From Blepharisma stoltei (lineage: Eukaryota > Ciliophora > Heterotrichea > Heterotrichida > Blepharismidae), in contig CAJZBQ010000058.1 in NCBI GenBank assembly GCA_914767885.1, positions 372,001 through 436,000 of the forward strand: 64,000 nt of DNA, read 5' to 3'. How positions within the stretch are numbered: position 1 is the stretch's first letter; every line of letters begins with the position of its first letter. The notes under the pieces were generated by a model. It ran no database searches, had not been told where the DNA came from, and was given only the letters and a program-made list of their open reading frames with translations. The position numbers and the translations under genes are program-made. Below are positions 21,242 to 29,456 of this stretch, one piece after another.

Positions 21242-21558
21242 TATAATTAAGTATAATCAGTCCATAAGCGGATAGGCCATTAGCATGCGCATCTGGCGTA
21301 ATCTCTCCTAACCTAAAAATTAGCTCCTCTTGTCGATGCCTCACTAGCAAAAACTAACTAAAAACTAACTGGGAGTTAAAATCTGTCTAGCTCATACGGC
21401 AGGAGCTGGAAAACATTTGGGGGAGAAAAAAAAATTTAGCAGGCTCCCAAACACTACAGACTACTTCAAAAGTGACAGAGGCACTATTCTCAGCTTCATC
21501 ATCCATAGTTAATGCGTGCTGGAGTTTATCTTCATTCGATGTTACCATTTTTATTTCT
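21239..21558. repeat. Retroposon-like insert with perfect 12-bp direct repeats (320 bp)
   Basis: TAATATAATTAA occurs at 21239-21250 and 21559-21570. Between them lies GC-richer sequence (for example TAGCATGCGCATCTGGCG, CATACGGCAGGAGCTGG) unlike the flanks. The first repeat copy includes the CK1 stop codon, so the insertion happened at the very end of the gene and preserved the stop. Confidence 0.6.
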
Positions 21559-21600
21559 TAATATAATTAAAGCATTTATGATTTTGAGTTAATTTAGACT

Positions 21601-22150
21601 TACTCCCCATCCTTGATCGAACGACTCGCCATCGTTCGATTAAGGATGGGGGTTAAAAAAAAATGTTTTGGGAAAAAAATTTACATATAAATAAAAAATA
21701 CATTATATAAATATTTTTATTTACTTTTAAATAAGAGGGTTAAGAGTATTTAATAATATTTTTTACAGCAAAAAATTGAATTAATTTCATAAAATACCAA
21801 TTTTTAATATTTTATTTATTAGTTATCCTTTTAAACTGTATAAATTTTAATTTATTCCTTATTGAATTAAAATTTATGTTTTTTTAAATTTTAAAGAATC
21901 TCTATTTTTTAGATTATTGAGTTTTTAAGCCTAGGTTGATCACTAAATCACTTTGGATGGTTGATTTCGCAGCTTTCTGTCGTCTCAAAGCCTCTAAAAA
22001 CAACTTCATTAGGTACATCTTCCCAAGCTTTTGATAACTAATATTATAAAAATTTGCATGATATGAAAATCGTTCGATCAAGGATGGAAGTTAATTTCCC
22101 AATTTTTAGGAATTTTTACAGTCAATCATTAGATCAAAGATGGGAGGTGT
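21601..22150. mobile_element. MITE-type IES, family 2 (550 bp)
   Basis: TA at 21601 and 22151. The left end is a hairpin of unit CATCCTTGATCGAACGA. The right end has two same-orientation units (near 22070 and 22130), the outer one degenerated. The interior (GGTTGATCACTAAATCACTT, CTTTCTGTCGTCTCAAAG, TTCCCAAGCTTTTGATAACT) is the reverse complement of the element at 49556. Confidence 0.85.
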
Positions 22151-22269
22151 TAGGATTTTTTAAGATGGTTTTAATACGATTATGCTAAAAGTAAATATCA
22201 TATTAGCTTTGAGTTTCCTAAAGCCTCATAAATATTTCCTATAATTTTGGGGTATATAATTATTTAGAT

Positions 22270-22671
22270 ATGGCTAGAAACATAAAGCAAGAGCCTCAAG
22301 AAAACTTATCACTGCAAAGTATTGCTGATATTTACGATCAAATCAACACAGAGATGCAGAAAAATCAAAATCTTCAAGAAAGCAATGCAAGACTAAGAAA
22401 AGATCTTGAAGAAATTAATCAAAAAATTGTTGCAACTAAATCTGCAAAAATTTCCGAAAGTCAACCTTCATTTTCTCAACTTGAAAATCTGCTGATTCCA
22501 GGCCAGAATGGCCAATTAAGCAATTCAGAAAATATGGATGTCGAAAATTCAAGCTATCTTTATAATCTGCCCGAAAATGAAGAGATTAGAATGCTTGAAA
22601 ATCAGTATATTGAAGATGTCAAAAAATTCAAGCTTCAAATGAGAGAGTTGTTTTCTAATTTCAGTGGGTAA
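22270..22671 (+). CDS. Short coiled-coil protein, unknown
   Basis: 133 residues, one exon, start at the only upstream ATG. Residues about 20-65 form a coiled coil (IYDQINTEMQKNQNLQES, RKDLEEINQKIV), followed by a Ser/Asn-rich linker and an acidic helix near the C-terminus (EIRMLENQYIEDVKKFKLQM). The composition is protein-like and unlike shadow frames, but I recognise no family. Confidence 0.6.
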   Translation: MARNIKQEPQENLSLQSIADIYDQINTEMQKNQNLQESNARLRKDLEEINQKIVATKSAKISESQPSFSQLENLLIPGQNGQLSNSENMDVENSSYLYNLPENEEIRMLENQYIEDVKKFKLQMRELFSNFSG

Positions 22672-23600
22672 TTAATGAATAAACAAAGGAAATTAAACTA
22701 ATATATCGTTGAGAAATTTATTAATTTAACAGTGCTAAATATATGAATTATTAAGTGGAGCTTATGGATATTCAACGACTCTTATCTTTATACGAATAAT
22801 GCATTAATCGATATAGTAAATATTAAGTATTCTAAACTTTTATATGATACAATTGATTTATTTTAATTTGACTATGATAAAGAATCTAAATCAATTATAC
22901 AATACTTTAGACAGCTTGTTTCCTGTCACAAATTTTTTTAAATTAATTATATTTTTCACATCACATATTTTTTATAGCATGAGAACTTTTTGGCTCAGAC
23001 TTCCAGATCTTTCCTGACGGGAAAGAGGGATTTTTTCGAGCCAAATAATATTGATTTGAACAATTTTCCAAATGAAAGACTCAATTGCTGCGGCTTTCTA
23101 TTTTTTGGAGGAGTTGACCAAAGAAGCATTAGTGGTTCAACTACGTCTAGAAGTCTGAGCCAAAAGAGTGCTTGTACTAGGTATTGGATGTTTTAAATTC
23201 AATACTAAAATACATACTAACTCCCTTGATTGGCAAGTAAGTTTTGTTGATACTAGTGACCAAATGAAGGAGTAATGCATATATCTAACAAATTAAGAAT
23301 TTATATATGCTTATTCAGTTACACTAATTAAAATGAGTGGAGTTAAAGCTTATAGAGAATCAATAAAGAAAGTAAAACTACCCTCAATTCATTTATTAGA
23401 GCATTTTCCCCAAATTTTCGAATGATGTGTACCCTGATTACCTTGTGGCTTACAATTCAACCTATCCCTACCGCTTTTCATATTTTTACACTGGTGATAG
23501 TTGCCAAGCAACTTTTTAAGCCATTATAAGCCTTATGATTCTATAATATAAGGACTGAAAGAAAGAAGTTCTAATAAACTTTCAACTTATAAATATATAC
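22672..23600. other. Intergenic region with a small inverted-repeat element
   Basis: AT-rich. It contains the 178-bp element listed at 22988 and a later tract (about 23225-23250) sharing ATTGGCAAGTAAGTTTTGTTG-like sequence with 47.6 kb. No gene seen. Confidence 0.5.
22988..23165. mobile_element. Terminal-inverted-repeat element (178 bp)
   Basis: Perfect 15-bp inverted repeats TTTTGGCTCAGACTT and AAGTCTGAGCCAAAA bound it. The interior piece GATCTTTCCTGACGGGAAAGAG is related to GATCTTTCCTGAAAGAGAG in the element at 26105. A 68-codon open frame inside it is a by-product. Confidence 0.7.
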
Positions 23601-24052
23601 TAGCTCCCCCACTAAAAATTTTTTTCATAGAAAAATGTTTAATCAAAAAATATTTTGATATAAGTGATATAGCGCGTCTTCCCAAATTTTCAGAGGCCTC
23701 TGGCATTTGGGATATCTTCCGCATGTCAGAATATTTCCATGCGAAACCACTATACTTTTCTGCTTTCACATGCGGAAGTATTTCTGGCATGTTGAGAATA
23801 TCTTCACATGCCAGAGGCCTCCTAAATTTGGGCGAGGCACTATAATTAGTATAATGCAATCTGTAGCTAATCTATTTAATTTTAAAGAGCTTGCATATTA
23901 AAACATAAATTTTACAATTTAATAAATATTTACTTTCCAATTGGGATTTTTTTTTAATTTTCCAAAAAAATAATACTATATGAATTTAAAAAAAAAATTA
24001 ACTCCTCCATGAGCGAACAATATTTTTAAGTTTGCTCATGAAGGGTGGGGAC
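23601..24052. mobile_element. Diverged family 1 MITE-type IES carrying a nested element (452 bp)
   Basis: TA at 23601 and 24053. The right end is a hairpin with diverged unit CTCCATGAGCGAAC. The interior matches family 1 in reverse orientation (GATATAAGTGAT, AATTAGTATAATG, ATTAAAACATAAATTTTA). The family 1 tract TAAGTGATAATTAG is split by a 175-bp palindromic insert. Confidence 0.75.
23670..23844. mobile_element. Palindromic element nested inside an IES (175 bp)
   Basis: Arms of about 75 bp are imperfect inverted repeats (GAGGCCTCTGGCAT against ATGCCAGAGGCCTC, and CTTCCGCATGT against ACATGCGGAAG). Flanked by ATA on both sides. Removing one ATA and the insert recreates the sequence seen intact in other family 1 copies. 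Confidence 0.8.
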
Positions 24053-24184
24053 TAAGTATTTTAGAAAAAATTATTGTCTAGAGAGGAAAAATGACATTGA
24101 TTTATGCGAATATCAAAAAGCTATAATTACAACTAAAATCAAATGAACCACATATCTTTATAAATCAATCGACCCTTACTATTA

Positions 24185-25500
24185 CTAGTTATTCAATAAA
24201 ATCTCTACTGACATCATAACATCGTAATTTGTTTTCGCAAGTGCTGAAATGGCTTTAACTGGGCTCTTGAACCCTAACTCTTTCAATTGTAATACTTTTT
24301 TCTGGATTTCTTTGCCTGTAGGTCTTTTATATTTAGCCCCAGAGCAGTCAGCTTGAATAATAGGCTGTGGGTTTCTTTTTTCATGCTGCAGCTGTATTAT
24401 AGGCTTTTTTAAAGGTTCAGCAATAAAGGTTATTCTATTTTGTGGATTTTTTTCTAAATTTGACGCTTTTTGAAGCTCTTCTTTCAAAATATCTCTGATG
24501 CTTTGCATTAAAACGCTTGGAATATTTGATATCTCAATTTGAGCAGGATCAGTTTGGATTCCTTGAGAAATCGGGGAAAAATAAATTGGCGAAAGAAGAA
24601 ATCCGAGGCGCCTCCTATCGATCTGGTATGGCTCATTATTTAAAGCTGAAAATAGGGCATCTGTCCATTTTTGAAATAGTCATCAGGCTTGGAGATCCTG
24701 CTGAAGAGAGGAAGTTTTGCTTCTCCCTGAAGGTTTTCCTGTCCCTGCCAGATGGATTAGACAAGTTTTGTCTTCTAGTTGGGACCACCAGGGCCCACTC
24801 CAGATTGTGTAGAGAGCTGACCCTTTGGACAGGTGACTCAGATTAGAAATCCAAAATGGTAATCTTCCATTTTCGTTATTTGAATCCGACTTTGGAGCCT
24901 AGGCGAGCCAAAAACTAATCGACTTGCCCACTTATGACAGTTTAGCCATTTTATTTTTAATTTAGAAATCGACTCTCTTATGATATCAAGAAACCTTTCT
25001 TTATGATTTTCATTAGGATCTTGATTTGAAACCAGGACTTCTTTAGCGTTATCAACAGAAAAATTAAGCGGTATTTCAGAAATGGAATGAAAATTTTCAG
25101 AATCTTTTGGGCTAAGATCAAAAAATTCTTTTACTGATTGCTTAGAAGTGTCTTCTTTATCCTCATCTGATTCTATATGAAATTCAAATTCTTCATATTC
25201 AAGCGGCTCTAGGTCATTATGAATGATTTCAAAAGAGTTTTTTAAACCTGGGGAGTGGAATGCTGGAGAGCAAGGAGATTTTAAAATATCCTGTATGCCA
25301 TCTATTGAATCTTCAGAAAGATTCTGGTAATTTTCATGATTTTCAAGCTCTTCCTGCCTATAACTTTTCATTTCATCACTCTCAGGGGAATTTTCAATCC
25401 CGATAGAGACTTCTAAGTTTATATCTAATTGTTCAAGTAGTTCATTGCCAGCACTTCTCAGTTTTTCTTTCTCTTTGGAACTTGGCTCTATTGAAACCAT
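24185..25500 (-). CDS. UBA-domain protein (interrupted gene)
   Basis: 306 codons once the insert at 24574-24971 is removed. The N-terminal two thirds are acidic and low-complexity (HIESDEDKEDTSKQ, FFDLSPKDSENFHS). A conserved-looking helical segment spans the join (RFLDIIRESISQGIQTDPAQ, SVLMQSIRDILKEEL). The C-terminal about 42 residues fit a UBA domain (KVLQLKELGFKSPVKAISAL, TNYDVMMSVEILLNN), which binds ubiquitin. Overall layout suggests a ubiquitin-binding adaptor; an autophagy-receptor-like role is a guess. The ATG at 25498 is preferred over one at 25528 because the latter lies partly in the neighbouring insert and disappears when that insert is removed. Confidence 0.75.
24574..24971. repeat. 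Retroposon-like insert B3 (398 bp) in the UBA gene
   Basis: Direct repeats TTGAGAAATCG/TTTAGAAATCG (core AGAAATCG at 24566 and 24964) flank it. On the minus strand removal joins RESIS to QGIQTDPAQIE in frame. Interior blocks TTTTCCTGTCCCTGCCAGATG and CTTTGGACAGGTGACTCAGA match insert B2 at 14518. The repeat has no TA. Confidence 0.8.
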
Positions 25501-25528
25501 TTTTAAATATTTTGAATAGATATAGCCC

Positions 25529-26090
25529 ATACATTAAAATGGGATGGCCCTGTAGCTGGCATCTGAAAGGGTGCAGGGACTTTGAGGAAAGGAGGCTGGC
25601 GTTCGATATGTGTATCCGGTTAGATTTTATATTGTTTGATGAAGTACAGCTTAGTTGGCCTACTGCAGGCTTTACTCTATTGCCAAGTTTTACCTCAGAG
25701 GGAGAAGGGTCCGGAATTTGGAAAGGAGTATCCCAGCAATGCCAATGGCGTTCGTCTTAACCAATCGGGACTATTCCCCAGCGTGATACTATGAGTTATG
25801 CCTGGACTATGGATTTCCATCTTAGCCGAGAGTCGATCAAATAATTCAAACCTTTTGAATTTTCAATGGTAGGCAACCTGCTGGCGTACGGCATGGTGAC
25901 CCATACTTTCTGACTACTAGGGAGCATGCGCAGGCTCTGTCTGGTAGGAGCAAGACTTTGAAGGTCATGCGACGATTGTTGGCGAAGCGGGCGAGTGGAG
26001 CGATATGGAAGGGAATAAACATCTTTGAATACCGACAGGGAGCTTTTGGTAATCTAATTAAGTGTGAGCGTAAGTAAATAAATATAGCCC
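25529..26090. repeat. Retroposon-like insert C (562 bp) upstream of the UBA gene
   Basis: Direct repeats ATAGATATAGCCC/ATAAATATAGCCC at 25516 and 26078 flank GC-richer sequence that begins ATTAAAATGGGATGGCC, like the starts of the B inserts. It lies just 5' of the UBA start codon, in its likely promoter or 5' UTR. Confidence 0.7.
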
Positions 26091-26104
26091 GAGCACTATT
26101 TTGC

Positions 26105-26270
26105 TAGAGCTTTCTGATCTTTCCTGAAAGAGAGAGTTGGCCAAACCAAATAATGTTGGTTTTATTAACTCCCGATGAACTAACGACTTCCAATTAGGGG
26201 TTGATAAAACCAATATTAGTTGGCTTGGCGAACTCGCCTCTTTTCCTTCGGAAAAATCGAGAAACCTATC
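26105..26270. mobile_element. Imperfect palindromic MITE-like element
   Basis: The left arm CCAAACCAAATAATGTTGG and right arm CCAATATTAGTTGGCTTGG are inverted copies around a short centre, extending outward to GATCTTTCC on the left and GGAAAAATCGAG on the right. It shares its left tract with the element at 22988. Exact ends are uncertain. Confidence 0.6.
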
Positions 26271-26350
26271 AAAAAATCGCTAAGGCTATAATAATTTAGT
26301 TAATACCTTTTTAGATAGCATATATAAAAATGCCCAATAGTTAATTTTTT

Positions 26351-26902
26351 ATGGAAATACCTGAAATAAAGACTTTATCCACTACTTTTTCTACAAGTTT
26401 TGGGACAGTAATAAAATCCCCAAGAACTCCTCGTGCTGAAACAACCTTTTTAAATAACAGGGATAAGCTGCGCCACAAAATAACAAACTTATATAAAACT
26501 CAATTTGATTATATTGATCCTACTTCAATAAAATTCCTAGAGCTTGAAGCCAGAAGAGGAAGAACTTTAATTCCAGGCGACTCCTCATATACCCCTAAAG
26601 CAGTTAAAGCCAAAGATCCATTATTTCTCAATATTAAGAGAGAGCACAAAAATAAGCATGAGGGGACACAGATTGTTATGCTTCCAAAATCACCCTTCGG
26701 AGTTCATCAGAAATATGATGAAAAAGGCTTCATAAACAATCATTTCGTGGCACCTGAAAGCAATGATCCAAAATTATTCGAATTTTCGAAGAAAATGAGG
26801 ATTTGGCAGAAACGGCTAAGAAAGTCACAAGAGATCCGTGACAAAAGAGCGATCTCACCAAAGAGGCTATGCTTAAGACCAAAAGTTGACATTTATACTT
26901 AA
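26351..26902 (+). CDS. Basic protein, unknown
   Basis: 183 residues, single exon. Ser/Thr/Pro-rich N-terminus (SFGTVIKSPRTPRAETTF), then a basic middle and a strongly basic C-terminal helix (KKMRIWQKRLRKSQEIRDKR). The composition is protein-like, and codons include no unusual stretch. I recognise no domain; it could be a cytoskeleton-associated or nucleic-acid-binding protein. Start is the first ATG after an AT-rich leader. Confidence 0.65.
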   Translation: MEIPEIKTLSTTFSTSFGTVIKSPRTPRAETTFLNNRDKLRHKITNLYKTQFDYIDPTSIKFLELEARRGRTLIPGDSSYTPKAVKAKDPLFLNIKREHKNKHEGTQIVMLPKSPFGVHQKYDEKGFINNHFVAPESNDPKLFEFSKKMRIWQKRLRKSQEIRDKRAISPKRLCLRPKVDIYT

Positions 26903-27029
26903 TCAGTATAAATTCTTTATATAGAAGTACTAATAAGACTAGTCCAATCATCTATTAAATTCGGTTAAAAATGTTGCATTATAATTTGTAATTAGCATCT
27001 TCAATTTATTAAACTTTTTATCTGCCAAA

Positions 27030-27365
27030 ATGGCCAGATAGGCAACCCTCACCTAGTGTCATTGGGCCTAGGGTCCGAGGGCCTGCAGCTTGCGGGAGGT
27101 CCGGGGTACGTTTTGCCAGCGTAATTGGGCTTTTTCCTGGGCCCTTAGAAGAAAAGCACAAATTCGGGATAACTTCATGGAAGAAAGGATGCTAGGAGGC
27201 TTCGAGCGGAGCGTGGGGCATGAAGGAGGACCAGACGATCAACTTCAGGCTGATTTTCCCCCCTGAAGTGGAGCCTGTGACCGATAAGGCCAGGATTCAA
27301 GGGAAGCAAGGGTCTCCCCGTCAGATGATGACGTCACCATTTTTGATGACGTCATCAAAAAAGAA
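27030..27365. repeat. GC-rich interspersed repeat-like tract with a TGACGTCA palindrome
   Basis: Starts GCCAAAATGGCCAGATAGGC, similar to the AAAATGGC starts of the B inserts, and is far GC-richer than its surroundings. It ends in TGATGACGTCACCATTTTTGATGACGTCATC, a pair of TGACGTCA palindromes. No clear flanking direct repeat could be found. Confidence 0.5.
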
Positions 27366-27541
27366 TAAAAAAATTTTTAAAGTTTTATGAGGATTTTACT
27401 TGGAATTTTTACAGTTTTTGTGAGCTGGAGAAGTGGAAGGAGCATAAAAAGTCGCAATTTGAATAGAATAAGCCCCTGCAATAATGGGCTAATATAATTA
27501 TTAGTAATTCAATTCAATTTATTAATCTATGCTGCTATTAA

Positions 27542-27874
27542 GTTATTGATAACGATATATGCGAGATTTATGCCTATAAGATATATAAAACAAAGGCAGG
27601 CGATTTAATTTGTGAGAGACATTCTTCAGTTGTCAATGCTTATGAAGAGGAAAATGAAAAATTTAAGAAATTCAATCGAGGAGTATCAGAAGATGCCGTT
27701 AAAAGAAGACTGATGATAAATGATGACAAAAAGAAACTGGAAGAACTTAAGATTGGGATAAGCAAAACAATAGAAAGGCTATACACTGCCCCAAGAAATG
27801 AAACACGCTCAACATTTTATTCCTCAGTTTGCGATAAATACCCTGCATTATTTACAGAAGAAGATCAATATTAA
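27542..27874 (+). CDS. C-terminal coding fragment, unknown
   Basis: An open frame of 110 codons with protein-like composition: AGDLICERHSSVVNAYEEEN, a charged helical part (DKKKLEELKIGISKTIERLY), ending PALFTEEDQY. There is no usable ATG at its 5' end, so an upstream exon must be joined through an intron or IES that I could not place, or the gene is a remnant. CERH could be the end of a zinc-binding motif, but the partner residues are not visible. Confidence 0.45.
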   Translation, partial: VIDNDICEIYAYKIYKTKAGDLICERHSSVVNAYEEENEKFKKFNRGVSEDAVKRRLMINDDKKKLEELKIGISKTIERLYTAPRNETRSTFYSSVCDKYPALFTEEDQY

Positions 27875-28110
27875 AGCCGATGAAATTAGTAATTAATTTT
27901 TTAATTCAAATTTAATCATACAAACTTAAAAAAAAATTATTTGATATATTCATTATACTCCTATTTATCTTCTTTTAATTACTAAAATGTTTAAAATAGT
28001 GCATAATTAGTAAATTTATATATAAAATTATTACTGCTCTGTTTAAATTTAAATTTAATTTACTGGTTTGACTTTTATCTATGATAATCAATATTCTGTG
28101 CAATTTAAAT

Positions 28111-29317
28111 ATGGAACTTAATGCTATTGTTTTTCCTGCGCCTCCTTCATCATATAACGATATTTCAGTTAACCAAGAACTTGTATGAATCCCCCAGCTT
28201 AAAAATGAAAAATTCCCTTCAATCCCTTGTGGATTTTTCCAATGTCCTACAGGCTCAAGTAAAATAATGATTTATTTTCATGGAAACGCTGAAGACATTG
28301 GCACATCTTACCCAATAATAACTCATCTACGCAAAACCCTCCAGGTCAATATATTAGCTGTGGAATACCCTGGCTATGGGATTTATAAAGGAAAAGCTTC
28401 ATCAAAAAGGATCGAAGCTGATGCCAAAAATATTTTGGACTATCTTATATATAACGAAAAAATCAACCCAAATAACATATTGATATTCGGTAGGTCGATA
28501 GGATCAGGGCCTGCTGTTTATTTGCTCCCTTAATGGTTGACGAACAATAATTTTTGCTCGCCAACCAAAGGTTTAGTTTTTTTTTTTAAAAATAAAAAAT
28601 TTTCAGATTTTGAGAATATCAGATTTAACGAAAATAATAATTTATTTTATAAATTAATCGTTAGGGTTCAAGCTATTTAAAATTTTAAAAATAATTGTGT
28701 CTTATTATTAAAATCACTGATTTTATTCAATCTATTATTGTAAAATTTTTTTCCCTCACTAACCAATGAAGTTAATTTTCCAAAAATTAAGAATTTTCTA
28801 TAGTTTTGTTCGCTAATAATTTAGGGTTAGCATCGAATTATAATATCAGAGCCTTATTTTTAATGTCAGCTTATATATCTATAAAAACTGTTGCAAGACA
28901 TTTAACATGTTGGGCTTTCTTTCTAAAAGACAGGTTTAAAAATGTATAAATTTTCATATGAATATCGCATTTTAATTTCAAAAAATTTCATGCTGATTTA
29001 TCAACAAAATTATTATAAATCTCATGAAAAAAATACAGTGCCCAATATTGCTTTTGCATGGGAAAAAAGATCCTTTGATAGTATACCATAATTCAGAAGT
29101 TTTAAGGGATCAATGCAGACCTGGCCAGTGTGAACTGGTTTTGAATGAAAATATGACTCATAATGATTTTGACCTAACTGATATTTCTGACCCATTTTTA
29201 TCATTTTTGCATCAGCGTGAAATAACAACAAGTGTAAATGAAAATGAAATCAACGTTACATTGAGTGAGACTTTATATAAATTTCGAAATACTCAAATAA
29301 GTATGAGTTTATCATAA
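28111..29317 (+). CDS. Alpha/beta hydrolase, ABHD17-like (depalmitoylase family)
   Basis: 277 codons after two IESs are removed (28524-28828 and 28945-29015). Family blocks in order: FPAPPSSY at the N-terminus, IMIYFHGNAEDIG (oxyanion region), VEYPGYGIYKG, nucleophile elbow FGRSIGSG, FLKDRFKNV, CPILLLHGKKDPLI (acid) and MTHNDFD (catalytic His). ABHD17 enzymes remove palmitate from membrane proteins such as Ras; the FPAPPSSY start fits this subfamily. The usual N-terminal Cys cluster that anchors the animal proteins is not seen. TGA is Trp in LVWIPQL. The C-terminal tail is Ser/Thr/Asn-rich. Confidence 0.88.
28524..28828. mobile_element. Decayed MITE-type IES (305 bp) with a non-TA left boundary
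   Basis: Left end TTGCTCCCTTAATGGTTGACGAAC with a hairpin partner GCTCGCCAACC. Right end has TTCGCTAATAATTTAGGGTTA. Removing 305 bp at a shared TT gives GPAVYLASNYNIRALF in frame, as the hydrolase fold demands. The right boundary is TTA but the left reads TTG, so the TA pair is not intact in this copy. Confidence 0.7.
28945..29015. mobile_element. TA-bounded IES (71 bp) in the hydrolase
   Basis: TA at 28945 and 29016. Removal joins DRFKNV to NLMKKIQCPILLLHG, matching the length of this loop in the family. It is AT-rich with stops in frame. Confidence 0.8.
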
Positions 29318-29456
29318 GCTCCATAATTGGGATTGTGATAAATAGAAGCCGTCAAAATTATTTTATTATCAATAATATTTAACATATTAAAGAATTTGTG
29401 ATTTTCTTCTTATAATGCTAAAGAAAGTTATTAAATCACATGTGTATCATATTAAA

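Noticed and set aside
22990-23196. 68-codon frame with CCGFLFFGG
   Set aside because: It starts with TTG and lies almost entirely inside the 178-bp inverted-repeat element.
24517-24846. 109-codon plus-strand frame
   Set aside because: It lies in insert B3 and its flanks; the same sequence family occurs at 14.5 kb without this frame.
25482-25760. 92-codon plus-strand frame
   Set aside because: It overlaps the start of the UBA gene and insert C; chance frame in a GC-richer repeat.
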